A stretch of DNA of 64,000 nt from Zobellia roscoffensis (GTDB taxonomy: Bacteria > Bacteroidota > Bacteroidia > Flavobacteriales > Flavobacteriaceae). This document shows, piece by piece, positions 45,313 through 53,827 of the stretch. Made by a program: the position numbers and the translations under genes. Below the pieces are notes generated by a model. The model did not search any database. It was not told the origin of the DNA and was given only the letters and a program-made list of their open reading frames with translations. Location of the stretch: contig NZ_JADDXT010000002.1 of assembly GCF_015330165.1 (NCBI RefSeq), positions 2,879,646-2,943,645 of the forward strand. Direction: 5' to 3'. Numbering within the stretch: the stretch's first letter is position 1; each line of letters begins with the position of its first letter.

Positions 45313-45940
45313 ATATAGGAGGCCAGTTTCCGGCAGTACTAACTTCACTTAAAGAACCAACTTTAACAAATGCTCCGTTTACTTCTTCAACGCCAATCTC
45401 TGCTTTTTCTTTCTTTAAAAGAGTAGGTTGCTGATCGTATAAAACAACTGACTTATCAACTTTAGCTTCAAAAACGGGAGCCTTGTAATTTCCTTTAGTA
45501 AGAACATCAGACTTCATTTCAAACTTCTCGCCATTCTTGGCGAAAGGCACCTCCATAAGGGTTTTGTAGCGATTATCATTCTTGAAAAGTGAATCTTTTA
45601 CAGAAACAGTACCTAAGGTATCTATGATTTTTACTTCTTTCAATAAATCAATTTGGTATGTTTTATCGAACTCCATATAAGATGAATCTCTTTGCTGAGT
45701 AATAGTGTACTCTGCAGTATCGATAAACTTAATCAAACTGTTGAAATCTTTAGCATATCTTCTGTTGACCGTTTTATAGGCCTCTTGAGCATTTCTAATA
45801 TCTTTCAATTTAGCAATAACTTGCCCGAAACGTTGTTCTTTAACTTCGTTGAATTGGATAGGGCCTGTAACTGATTGATATATAAGGTATGCCAAACCTA
45901 CACAAGCAACCCACAGTACAATTTGAATTATGGTCTTCAT
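45287..45940 (-). CDS. Single-pass membrane protein of unknown function
   Basis: A 217-residue protein with one hydrophobic N-terminal segment (about residues 4-22, IIQIVLWVACVGLAYLIY) that is either an uncleaved anchor or signal. The rest is hydrophilic with a helix at about 30-75 (KLKDIRNAQEAYKTVN), reminiscent of a pseudopilin-type stem, then a strand-rich region. I do not recognise the family. It is the first gene of an operon with DUF3822 and rsmD, and a promoter lies directly upstream. The pseudopilin resemblance and a PilM-like partner are suggestive but unproven. Confidence 0.7.
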   Translation of the reverse strand: MKTIIQIVLWVACVGLAYLIYQSVTGPIQFNEVKEQRFGQVIAKLKDIRNAQEAYKTVNRRYAKDFNSLIKFIDTAEYTITQQRDSSYMEFDKTYQIDLLKEVKIIDTLGTVSVKDSLFKNDNRYKTLMEVPFAKNGEKFEMKSDVLTKGNYKAPVFEAKVDKSVVLYDQQPTLLKKEKAEIGVEEVNGAFVKVGSLSEVSTAGNWPPIYDKKSDNK

Positions 45941-45974
45941 TTCTCTAGTGTTAATTATATTTTAGTGGTTGTCA

Positions 45975-46035
45975 CAAATCTACAATTTTTTTTCAATCGC
46001 AAAAGTTTTTCGCCTAAAAATCCTGTTTATCTTTG
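45975..46035. promoter_or_regulatory. Divergent promoters for the DUF3822 operon and the helicase gene
   Basis: On the minus strand TAGATTTG (45975-45982) forms a -7 box with TTTG (46000-46003) 17 bases upstream. On the plus strand TATCTTTG (46028-46035) is a -7 box with a T-rich -33 near 46005-46010. The -33 elements of the two promoters adjoin, so polymerases would compete. The plus start site would fall at or just before the helicase ATG. Confidence 0.5.
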
Positions 46036-46041
46036 ATACCT

Positions 46042-47481
46042 ATGACAACGTTGAACGATGCATCTTTTTATAAAATTTTAAAGGAGAAATTTCCACACGA
46101 GCCTACGCTTAAGCAAGCGCTAGCATTACAGAAACTAGCAACGTATATACTTTCTGACAGAAAGGACGATGTGTTCTTGTTAAAAGGTTTTGCCGGTACA
46201 GGTAAAACAACTTTGGTTGGAACGTTGGTAAGTAGTTTGTGGAAGACTAGAATGAAAGCTGTTTTGATGGCTCCTACGGGGAGAGCAGCAAAGGTGATGT
46301 CTAACTATGCGAATACGCAATCTTTTACTATTCATAGAAAGATTTACTTTCCTAAAAAGCAAGGTGGGGGAGGTATTCAGTTTGTTTTGGCACCTAATAA
46401 GCATAGAAATACAATTTTTATCGTTGATGAAGCATCTATGATACCAGATGCACCAACAGATTCTAAGCTCTTTGGTAACGGGTCTCTTTTAGATGATTTA
46501 ATTCAGTTTGTGTATGGTGGTCATAATTGTAAACTGATTTTAATTGGTGATACCGCTCAGTTGCCACCTGTACATTTGAATTTGAGTCCCGCATTAGATC
46601 CAGATAAATTAGCCCTGAATTATGATAAGGAGGTGGTACGGCTAGAATTGGACGAAGTAGTTCGTCAGGCCGAAGACTCTGGTATATTGGTTAATGCAAC
46701 TTTACTGCGGGAGCAATTACAAAGTAGTTTTGTAGATGAATTTAAGTTTCTCCTGAGAAATTTTAAAGATATTATAAGGCTTGTTGATGGATATGAAATA
46801 CAAGAGGCAATAGACACGAGTTATTCTGAAAACGGAAAAGAAGAAACTGCTTTTATAGTAAGGTCAAATAAAAGGGCAAACCTCTATAATGAGAATATCC
46901 GTAGTCGGATTTTGTTTTTAGAAAACGAGATTTCCGTAGGAGATTATATGATGGTAGTCAAGAATAATTATTTTTGGTTATCTCCGAATACAGAGGCCGG
47001 TTTTATTGCAAATGGTGATATTATAGAGGTGCTTGAGTTGTTTGCAATTAAAGAATTGTACGGTTTTAGGTTTGCTGAGGTAAAAGTACAAATGGTAGAT
47101 TATCCTAACCAAAAACCCTTTGAAACAGTGTTGTTATTGGATACCATAAAGGCTGAAACACCCTCACTTCCATATGAAGAAGGAAACCGACTTTATCAGG
47201 AGGTAATGAAGGATTTTGTTGATGAATCTTCCAAATACAAGAAGTTTCTGGGCGTGAAGAACAACAAGTATTTTAACGCTTTGCAAGTAAAATTTTCATA
47301 CGCTATTACGTGTCATAAATCTCAAGGGGGACAATGGAACACGGTTTTTGTAGAACAGCCGTATTTGCCTAACGGAGTGGATAGAGAGTACCTGCGTTGG
47401 TTGTACACTGCTGTTACCAGGGCAAAAAAACAACTGTATCTCATTGGTTTTAAGGATGATTTTTTTGTTGGTTCGGAATAG
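46042..47481 (+). CDS. RecD-like superfamily 1 DNA helicase
   Basis: A 479-residue ATP-dependent helicase of the SF1 RecD/Pif1 class. Walker A is GFAGTGKTTL (about 52-61), motif II is FIVDEASM, motif III LIGDTAQLPP, and the C-terminal half holds VKFSYAITCHKSQGGQW (motif V) and LYTAVTRAKKQLYL (motif VI). It lacks the long N-terminal domain of RecD2 and is not next to recB or recC, so it is probably a stand-alone helicase in repair or recombination. The ATG at 46042 is preferred to the TTG at 46033, because the latter lies within the promoter box. Confidence 0.88.
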   Translation: MTTLNDASFYKILKEKFPHEPTLKQALALQKLATYILSDRKDDVFLLKGFAGTGKTTLVGTLVSSLWKTRMKAVLMAPTGRAAKVMSNYANTQSFTIHRKIYFPKKQGGGGIQFVLAPNKHRNTIFIVDEASMIPDAPTDSKLFGNGSLLDDLIQFVYGGHNCKLILIGDTAQLPPVHLNLSPALDPDKLALNYDKEVVRLELDEVVRQAEDSGILVNATLLREQLQSSFVDEFKFLLRNFKDIIRLVDGYEIQEAIDTSYSENGKEETAFIVRSNKRANLYNENIRSRILFLENEISVGDYMMVVKNNYFWLSPNTEAGFIANGDIIEVLELFAIKELYGFRFAEVKVQMVDYPNQKPFETVLLLDTIKAETPSLPYEEGNRLYQEVMKDFVDESSKYKKFLGVKNNKYFNALQVKFSYAITCHKSQGGQWNTVFVEQPYLPNGVDREYLRWLYTAVTRAKKQLYLIGFKDDFFVGSE

Positions 47482-47584
47482 GCTAAATTGCGACCATGAA
47501 AAGTGTGGGATAGAATCGGTTTTTTTCGTTTAAGAAGTTTTCCATTTCAATCTCACACTCGCCAGAAAATAATTCAATACTATC

Positions 47585-48160
47585 ATGACATTAGAAACTA
47601 TTACCAGTATTTTTTTGGGTATAGGTTTGGCCGCTTCGGTGGGTTTTCGTGTATTCTTGCCTCTCTTTGCATTGAGTCTTGCCTCTTACACAGGTGTATG
47701 GGAATTGAATGAAAGTTGGCAATGGATAGGTAGTTTGGCTGCTTTGGTTACATTAGGCGCCGCTACTTTTGTAGAAATTTTCGCATATTTCATACCTTGG
47801 ATAGATAATGTTTTGGATAGCTTTGCAGTGCCTTTGGCGGCAATAGCAGGTACCGCAGTAATGGTGTCCACGGTTGCGGATTTGGACCCTGTAGTCACTT
47901 GGTCTTTGGCAATTATAGCGGGCGGAGGAACGGCAACGGCCATTAAAGGGGCAGGAGCAACCAGTAGGTTGGCGTCAACGGCTACAACTGGTGGACTTGC
48001 AAATCCACTAGTATCAACTGTAGAGACAGGTACGGCGGTAGTTGTAACAACAGCTTCTATATTTGCACCGATTCTTGCAGTAGTTTTAGTTATAATTATA
48101 TTGGTTGTTATTTTTCGTATTTACCGAAAATTAAGACCAAAACGGAATGAATCAGCTTAA
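47585..48160 (+). CDS. DUF4126 family membrane protein
   Basis: A 191-residue integral membrane protein with about five hydrophobic segments and a basic C-terminal tail (YRKLRPKRNES). The sequence IFLGIGLAASVGFRVFLPLF at the start and the Gly/Ala/Thr-rich middle (AGGGTATAIKGAGATSRL) are typical of DUF4126. Function unknown; no catalytic residues. It is separated by 103 bases from the helicase and 67 from kdsB, so it may be independent. Confidence 0.82.
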   Translation: MTLETITSIFLGIGLAASVGFRVFLPLFALSLASYTGVWELNESWQWIGSLAALVTLGAATFVEIFAYFIPWIDNVLDSFAVPLAAIAGTAVMVSTVADLDPVVTWSLAIIAGGGTATAIKGAGATSRLASTATTGGLANPLVSTVETGTAVVVTTASIFAPILAVVLVIIILVVIFRIYRKLRPKRNESA

Positions 48161-48227
48161 TAGTTCAGTTTTTGAATGCCGTTTTCATCCGTAAAAAAAA
48201 AGAATAGTTAACGATAATCAATACAGA

Positions 48228-48956
48228 GTGAAAATAATAGCCATGATACCGGCCCGTTATGCGGCATCTAGATTTCCTGCAAAATTAATGCAAGACCTTT
48301 CTGGGAAGCCCGTAATTCTACGTACCTATGAAGCAGCGATTAACACCAAATTGTTTGATGAAGTATATGTAGTAACGGATAGTGAAGTCATTTTTGATAC
48401 CATAACTAATGCAGGAGGACAGGCTTTAATGAGTCAAAAAGAGCATGACTGCGGAAGTGACCGAATTGCAGAGGCGGTTACTGATATGGACGTAGATATT
48501 ATCGTAAACGTTCAAGGTGATGAACCTTTTACGGATAGAGAGAGCTTAGCGAGCGTCTTAGAGGTATTTAAAAAGGATCCAGAGAAAGAAATAGACCTAG
48601 CTTCTTTAATGGTTAGAATTACGGATGAAGAAGAAATAAGTAACCCTAATACGGTTAAAGTCATTGTAGATAACCGTAATTTTGCGCTGTACTTTTCCCG
48701 TTCACCAATTCCTTATCCTAGAAATAAAGAAATAGAAAGTGTTTATTATAAGCACAAAGGCATATATGCCTTTAGGAAAAGTGCTTTAATGGCTTTTCAG
48801 CAACTGCCTATGTCGCCGTTAGAGGCAATAGAGAAGATTGAGGCCATTCGCTATTTAGAGTATGGTAAAAAAATTAAAATGGTAGAAACTACCATTTCTG
48901 GAATTGAGATTGATACCCCGGAAGATTTGAAAAGAGCGCAACAAGCATGGAGGTAG
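48228..48956 (+). CDS. kdsB: 3-deoxy-manno-octulosonate cytidylyltransferase
   Basis: A 242-residue enzyme that activates Kdo (or an 8-amino derivative) with CTP for lipopolysaccharide core synthesis. The nucleotide-binding MIPARYAASRFPAKLM is at residues 6-21, NVQGDEPF at about 95-102 and the C-terminal IEIDTPEDL is conserved. The start codon is GTG at 48228; no ATG lies upstream in frame close by. It overlaps the next gene (HAD) by ten bases. The KdnB-like gene two positions on suggests the real substrate could be 8-amino-Kdo. Confidence 0.94.
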   Translation: MKIIAMIPARYAASRFPAKLMQDLSGKPVILRTYEAAINTKLFDEVYVVTDSEVIFDTITNAGGQALMSQKEHDCGSDRIAEAVTDMDVDIIVNVQGDEPFTDRESLASVLEVFKKDPEKEIDLASLMVRITDEEEISNPNTVKVIVDNRNFALYFSRSPIPYPRNKEIESVYYKHKGIYAFRKSALMAFQQLPMSPLEAIEKIEAIRYLEYGKKIKMVETTISGIEIDTPEDLKRAQQAWR

Positions 48957-49648
48957 ATTATAGTAAAATTAAAGTTATTGGCTTTGATGCCGATGATACT
49001 TTGTGGGTTAATGAGACCTATTTTAGAGAAGCAGAGGAAAAATTTAGTGAACTTCTAGAAGGGTACGAGACTAAAAATAAAATTGACCAAGAATTATTCA
49101 AAATGGAAATTAAAAACCTTGAGCTGTATGGTTACGGTGTAAAAGGTTTTATGCTCTCTATGGTAGAATCTGCTTTAGAGCTGTCTAATAATCAGGTTTC
49201 ACAGCAGACTATTGAAAGTATTTTAGATCTTGGTAAAGAAATGTTACGGCAACCAGTAGAATTATTAGATGGCGTAAGAAAAGTTTTACGTAAATTAAGC
49301 GGTAATTATCGCTTAATAGTTTTGACTAAAGGCGACCTTTTAGATCAAGAACGAAAACTTGAGAAGTCAGGGCTTTCAGAATTTTTTCATCATGTGGAGG
49401 TTTTAAGTGATAAGAAAGAAGAGAATTATCAACATTTGCTGGATCATCTAGAAATTGATGTGAAGGAGTTTTTGATGATAGGAAATTCATTGAAATCTGA
49501 TGTTTTGCCATTAATTGAAATTGGGGCACAAGCCGTTCATGTTCCGTTTCATACAACGTGGGAACATGAACAAGTGAAGATTAATGATGGGGATTATAAT
49601 TATCTGAAAATAAATAAATTATCAGATATATTAGAGTATTTGAAATAG
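48947..49648 (+). CDS. HAD superfamily hydrolase
   Basis: A 233-residue haloacid-dehalogenase-like phosphatase. Motif I is GFDADDTLW (nucleophile Asp about residue 11), motif II VLTKGD, motif III the Lys in the following helix and motif IV MIGNSLKSDVLP. The cap between about 15 and 95 is helical (C1 type). It is not the KdsC type, which is tetrameric and lacks a cap. It overlaps kdsB by ten bases and stands three bases before the iron alcohol dehydrogenase, so it probably works on a phosphorylated sugar of the same pathway, but the substrate is unknown. Confidence 0.88.
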   Translation: MEVDYSKIKVIGFDADDTLWVNETYFREAEEKFSELLEGYETKNKIDQELFKMEIKNLELYGYGVKGFMLSMVESALELSNNQVSQQTIESILDLGKEMLRQPVELLDGVRKVLRKLSGNYRLIVLTKGDLLDQERKLEKSGLSEFFHHVEVLSDKKEENYQHLLDHLEIDVKEFLMIGNSLKSDVLPLIEIGAQAVHVPFHTTWEHEQVKINDGDYNYLKINKLSDILEYLK

Positions 49649-49651
49649 GAT

Positions 49652-50779
49652 ATGGAGGTAAAGAAAGATATGCAAGTAAAACAGGTAGCTGTAGGTCAGA
49701 AAACGGAATTTAAGAACTTTCCGATGGTACCTAGAGTGGTTTTTGGCAAGGGAAGTTTTGATCAGTTGGGAGATGTTTTAATGCCCAAGCGGAAGCATTC
49801 TGAAGCACCTTTCATTTTTTTGGTTGATGATGTTTTTGAAAATACGGAATTGGCTAAAAGAATTCCTTTAATCTTCAATGATCAAATTATTTTTATTTCG
49901 GCGGAAGAAGAACCCAAAACGGTTCAAGTTGATGCCTTAGTGGATAAAATTAAAAATGAATATCAAGATTTACCTTCTGGTATAGTTGGTATTGGAGGTG
50001 GTACTTTACTAGACCTAGCAAAAGCAGTTGCTATTTTATTGACCAATAATGGTAGCTCTTCGGAATACCAAGGGTGGGATTTAGTTCAAAAGCCATCAAT
50101 TTTTCACGTAGGTATACCAACCATAAGTGGAACAGGGGCTGAAGTTTCTAGAACTACCGTTTTATTGGGGCCGGAGAAAAAGTTGGGAATCAATTCAGAT
50201 TATACCACGTTCGGCCAGGTTCTTTTAGACCCAGATTTAACAAAAGGGGTTTCAAAAGAGCAATGGTTTTATACCGGTATGGATTGTTATATTCACTGTA
50301 TTGAATCGTTAACAGGTACATATTTGAATGCTTTTAGCCAAAGTTATGGTGAGAAAGCACTAGACTTATGTAAAGAGGTGTATTTAGGTGATTTATCGGA
50401 AGAAGAATCTAGAGATAAATTAATGATGGCATCTTGGCATGGAGGTATGAGTATTGCCTATTCTCAAGTAGGTGTGGCGCATGCTATGAGTTACGGTCTT
50501 GGTTATCTGTTGGGGGTTAAGCATGGTATTGGTAATTGCCTGGTTTTTCAACATCTTGAAGAGTTTTATCCAGAAGGTGTAGCACTTTTTAATAAAATGA
50601 AAGATAAACATGGTATTGAGTTGCCTACGGGAATTTGCTCTCAATTAAGTGAAGCGGAGTTTGATACAATGATTAAAGTTGCTATGAACATGGTTCCACT
50701 ATGGGAAAATGCTTTAGGTAAGAATTGGAGAGATACTATTACTCCAGAGAAATTAGAGTCCATCTATAGAAAAATATAG
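49652..50779 (+). CDS. kdnB: Iron-containing alcohol dehydrogenase, probable Kdo 8-oxidase KdnB
   Basis: A 375-residue group III alcohol dehydrogenase. The NAD-binding GIGGGTLLDLAKAVA is at about 109-123; iron ligands are Asp and His of GMDCYIHCIE, His of VAHAMSYG and His of GVKHGIGN. It resembles Shewanella KdnB, which oxidises Kdo at C8 as the first step to 8-amino-Kdo, and it lies in a row with kdsB. The FPMVPRVVFGKGSFDQLGDVL start also fits that subgroup. The partner aminotransferase KdnA is not in this window. The gene name is inferred from subgroup and neighbourhood; a generic alcohol dehydrogenase remains possible. Confidence 0.72.
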   Translation: MEVKKDMQVKQVAVGQKTEFKNFPMVPRVVFGKGSFDQLGDVLMPKRKHSEAPFIFLVDDVFENTELAKRIPLIFNDQIIFISAEEEPKTVQVDALVDKIKNEYQDLPSGIVGIGGGTLLDLAKAVAILLTNNGSSSEYQGWDLVQKPSIFHVGIPTISGTGAEVSRTTVLLGPEKKLGINSDYTTFGQVLLDPDLTKGVSKEQWFYTGMDCYIHCIESLTGTYLNAFSQSYGEKALDLCKEVYLGDLSEEESRDKLMMASWHGGMSIAYSQVGVAHAMSYGLGYLLGVKHGIGNCLVFQHLEEFYPEGVALFNKMKDKHGIELPTGICSQLSEAEFDTMIKVAMNMVPLWENALGKNWRDTITPEKLESIYRKI

Positions 50780-50863
50780 ATTTACCCATTTTGGTAAGTG
50801 AAGTGCTGATTTTACAGGTACTGTAAGGTGTTTACCTTATTCCAACTTTAAAGTAATTCTCCT

Positions 50864-51397
50864 ATGCAAAAACTGGCAAGTTTTATATATTTCAAGGTGA
50901 TGGGCTGGAAAATGGTGGGTGAATTCCCGAGCCATTTAAATAAATTCGTCATTGCTGTGGTGCCTCACACCAGTTATGTTGATTTTTTTCTTGGATTGCT
51001 TATCCGAAAAGTATGGGATGAGCAAATCAACTTTGTAGGTAAGAAAAGCCTTTTTACATTTCCTTTCGGTTATATTTTTAGACGTTTAGGAGGTGAGCCT
51101 ATAGATCGTAGCAAGAATAATGATATGGTTTCGGCCACGGTAAAGGTTTTTCAAAAGCGGGAGAAATTTAGATTAACAATTGCTCCTGAAGGCACCCGGA
51201 AGAAAGTTGATAAATGGAAAACGGGTTTTTACTATATAGCCAAAGGAGCTCAGGTACCTATTGTTTTAGTCGCTTTTGACTTTGGGAAAAAGCAAGTCAA
51301 AATTTCAGAACCATTATTTACTACCGCAGATAAAGAGGCCGATTTTGCAGTCTATCAAGAATTTTTTAAAGGGGTAGAAGGTAAAGTCTCCAGATAG
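50864..51397 (+). CDS. Lysophospholipid acyltransferase family protein (PlsC-like)
   Basis: A 177-residue short acyltransferase. The catalytic motif is PHTSYVD (HxxxxD) at about residues 33-39, the substrate-binding APEGTRKK at about 107-114, and KTGFYYIAKGAQVPIVLVAF follows. It lacks the transmembrane helices of full-length PlsC and matches the small 'glycerol acyltransferase' family common in Bacteroidota. Position next to lipopolysaccharide genes hints at an envelope lipid role, but the substrate is unknown. It lies 84 bases after kdnB. Confidence 0.85.
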   Translation: MQKLASFIYFKVMGWKMVGEFPSHLNKFVIAVVPHTSYVDFFLGLLIRKVWDEQINFVGKKSLFTFPFGYIFRRLGGEPIDRSKNNDMVSATVKVFQKREKFRLTIAPEGTRKKVDKWKTGFYYIAKGAQVPIVLVAFDFGKKQVKISEPLFTTADKEADFAVYQEFFKGVEGKVSR

Positions 51398-51516
51398 TTT
51401 TTTCGTTTTAATTATCTGGTAGTTATTATGTTATATTCAGTCTTCAACTTTTAACATTTTTTTTAAAACCATCTTGTTCATTCCTCGTAGGTATAGTTAA
51501 ATATAAAAACGAACAG

Positions 51517-52545
51517 ATGAAAAAAAATGCAATACAACTCGGTTTAGCAATCACAATAGGTTCTTTCTTAATGGTTTCATGTGATAGTGATGACGATACA
51601 GTTGAAATGGACCAGCAAGATGAACAACAAGTGCAATTATTCGCTTCCAACAATAGTAACGGAAACGTTACGGTCTATGATATGACCAGTGGAGAGGTGA
51701 GTACTTTGACTACAACTTCTACTGCTGCGGAAGGTATTTATTATGATGATGATACAGATGAAATCATTCAAGCGTCAAGGTCTTCTAATCAATTGAACGC
51801 ATTTGCGGATGTTTCTACTTTTTTGGTAGATGCTACAATTACAGCCTCTATTTCTAGCTCTGCGGATTTAGAAAGTCCAAGAGATATTGCTGTTGACGAC
51901 GATTACATTGTAGTTGCCGATAATGCCGATGTAGATGGTAATGCAGACACACCAGATGGAAGATTATTTATCTATACTAGAAGTAACGGAGAAATTAGTT
52001 TGAGGAACGTAGTTACTACGGATTTTGCCCTTTGGGGAATTGAAATAGTGGGCGATGATTTATATGCGGTAGTCGATAAGACAAACGAGTTAGCTGTTTA
52101 TACTGACTTTGTAGCTACAAATACGACTACTACAGCAATTAGCGCATCAAAACGTATTGCTATAGAAGGAATCGTGCGTACGCATGGTTTAGCTTATGAT
52201 AATGGAACAATGATTCTTACAGATGTTGGAGATGCCGCATCTGATTCTGATGGAGCGTTTCATATTATTTCGGATTTTGATTCCAAATTTGGCGCTGTAG
52301 CAAATGGAGAAACTATGGTGGTAGCCAATAACCAAATTAGAGTTGCTGGTGCAAGTACCTTTTTGGGGAATCCGGTAGCAGCTGAGTACGATGCTGATTC
52401 AAAAATGGTCTTTATAGCTGAAGCAGCTAATGGAGGTGGTCGTGTATTGGCTTTCTCAAATGCAAACGCTGGCGGAGATATTGCACCTTCAGTGAACAAT
52501 AGTTTAGCTTCTGCTTCTTCACTTTACTTCTACTCAAGTAAGTAA
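51517..52545 (+). CDS. Exported lipoprotein with beta-propeller-like repeats
   Basis: A 342-residue lipoprotein: basic start, hydrophobic residues 7-20, lipobox LMVSC, lipidated Cys22, then an acidic DSDDD stretch typical of surface-exported lipoproteins. The rest shows repeating blocks about 45-50 residues long with strand-turn patterns (GNVTVYDMTSG, DIAVDDDYIVVADN, GIEIVGDDLYAVVD, GLAYDNGTMILTDVG), consistent with a beta propeller similar to NHL or DUF4394 proteins. Function unknown. A single-gene transcript ended by a strong terminator. Confidence 0.72.
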   Translation: MKKNAIQLGLAITIGSFLMVSCDSDDDTVEMDQQDEQQVQLFASNNSNGNVTVYDMTSGEVSTLTTTSTAAEGIYYDDDTDEIIQASRSSNQLNAFADVSTFLVDATITASISSSADLESPRDIAVDDDYIVVADNADVDGNADTPDGRLFIYTRSNGEISLRNVVTTDFALWGIEIVGDDLYAVVDKTNELAVYTDFVATNTTTTAISASKRIAIEGIVRTHGLAYDNGTMILTDVGDAASDSDGAFHIISDFDSKFGAVANGETMVVANNQIRVAGASTFLGNPVAAEYDADSKMVFIAEAANGGGRVLAFSNANAGGDIAPSVNNSLASASSLYFYSSK

Positions 52546-52567
52546 GACTAAAACAAATGATAAGTAT

Positions 52568-52597
52568 AAAAAAGCGACCATTTCTGGTCGCTTTTTT
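52568..52597. terminator. Bidirectional terminator between lipoprotein and yebC
   Basis: A perfect 13-bp inverted repeat (AAAAAAGCGACCA and its complement, four-base loop) flanked by A and T runs, between converging genes. Confidence 0.92.
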
Positions 52598-52619
52598 GCT
52601 TTATAAACAAAGAGTTACA

Positions 52620-53330
52620 CTACTCTTGCATGGTGTGATATACGTTTTGTACATCATCATCTTCTTCAATTTTTTCTAAAAGCTTCTCAACGTCGGCAGC
52701 TTCTTCTTCCGTAAGTTGTTTGGTTACTTGTGGAATACGCTCAAATCCGGAAGATAGAATTTCAATCTCTCTGTTTTCCAATTCTTTTTGAATAGCTCCA
52801 AAGCTTTCAAAAGGGGCGTAAATCAAGATTCCATCATCATCAACAAAAACCTCTTCTGCACCAAAATCTATAAGTTCCAATTCTAGTTCTTCAGGGTCAA
52901 TACCTTCCGCTGGAATTCTGAAATTACAGGTATGGTCAAACATAAATTCTACCGAACCAGATGTTCCTAAACTACCATCGCATTTATTAAAGTAACTACG
53001 AACATTGGCAACGGTTCTTGTATTATTATCCGTTGCGGTTTCAACCAATATAGCAATGCCATGCGGTGCGTAACCTTCAAAAAGCACTTCTTTATAATCA
53101 CCAAGACTTTTGTCAGAAGCTCTTTTAATAGCACGTTCTACATTGTCCTTAGGCATGTTAACAGATTTGGCATTCTGTATAACCGCTCTTAATTTGGCAT
53201 TAGAATCTGGGTCTGGTCCACCCTCTTTTACTGCCATTACAATGTCCTTGCCTATACGCGTAAAAGCTTTGGACATTGCTGACCATCGCTTCATTTTACG
53301 TGCTTTTCTAAATTCAAAAGCTCTTCCCAT
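52620..53330 (-). CDS. YebC/PmpR-family translation/transcription factor
   Basis: A 236-residue member of the YebC/TACO1 family. The N-terminal helical domain begins MGRAFEFRKARKMKRW rather than the usual GHSKW, a variation seen in Bacteroidota, followed by IVMAVKEGGPDPDSN and NMPKDNVERAIKR. YEVLFEGYAPHGI-like sequence (YKEVLFEGYAPHGIAILVE) is at about 80-98. Recent work links the family to ribosome stalling on proline stretches, older work to transcription. It is a single gene with its own promoter (53361-53391). Confidence 0.94.
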   Translation of the reverse strand: MGRAFEFRKARKMKRWSAMSKAFTRIGKDIVMAVKEGGPDPDSNAKLRAVIQNAKSVNMPKDNVERAIKRASDKSLGDYKEVLFEGYAPHGIAILVETATDNNTRTVANVRSYFNKCDGSLGTSGSVEFMFDHTCNFRIPAEGIDPEELELELIDFGAEEVFVDDDGILIYAPFESFGAIQKELENREIEILSSGFERIPQVTKQLTEEEAADVEKLLEKIEEDDDVQNVYHTMQE

Positions 53331-53360
53331 AATTTGTAACTAAATATTTGTTGAAGGTAG

Positions 53361-53391
53361 CAAATTTAATAAAAATGGTAACGGTTGCAAG
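53361..53391 (-). promoter_or_regulatory. Promoter of yebC
   Basis: On the minus strand a CTTG -33 element (53388-53391), 19 bases, and TAAATTTG (53361-53368). Transcription would start near 53354, 24 bases before the ATG. Confidence 0.65.
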
Positions 53392-53446
53392 TAACTGAAC
53401 TGTATCAACTCAAAAGACATCCGATTCGTGAGAATTTTAGAGGCCT

Positions 53447-53734
53447 TTATTCGCTTTCAATTATCTTTTCAATGCTGTGGGCGAGATTAAAATCTTTTTC
53501 GGTTATACCCTCGGCATCATGAGTGTTAAGTCTAATGTTTAGGGAGTTGTAAACATTGCTCCAATCAGGATGATGCCCTTGAGCCTCACATTCAAAGGCA
53601 ATTCGTGTCATGACGGAAAAAGCATCTTTAAAATCTTTAAATTCAAAAGAGGTTTCAATAGCACCATCTACATATTCCCAACCACTAAGTTTCGCAAGTT
53701 TACTTTCGATTTCTTGTTCCGATAGTTTTTTCAT
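53447..53734 (-). CDS. 4a-hydroxytetrahydrobiopterin dehydratase (PCD/DCoH)
   Basis: A 95-residue pterin-4a-carbinolamine dehydratase, which regenerates tetrahydrobiopterin after aromatic amino acid hydroxylation. The active-site motif is EAQGHHPDWSNVYNSL (about 49-64) with His-His-Pro, and HDAEGITEKDFNLAHSIE follows. The size is standard (about 95-105). No aromatic amino acid hydroxylase is in the window, so its partner is elsewhere. Confidence 0.94.
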   Translation of the reverse strand: MKKLSEQEIESKLAKLSGWEYVDGAIETSFEFKDFKDAFSVMTRIAFECEAQGHHPDWSNVYNSLNIRLNTHDAEGITEKDFNLAHSIEKIIESE

Positions 53735-53827
53735 AGTATTCAGATTAAGGTTTTAACATAATTATAATAATCATCAAATTACATAAATCAAATCTCTTAA
53801 AGGTCTGGAAAGCGATTGTTTTTAATG

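Noticed and set aside
47503..47712. A 69-residue plus-strand frame before DUF4126
   Set aside because: It overlaps the start of the DUF4126 gene in another frame and shows no recognisable sequence.
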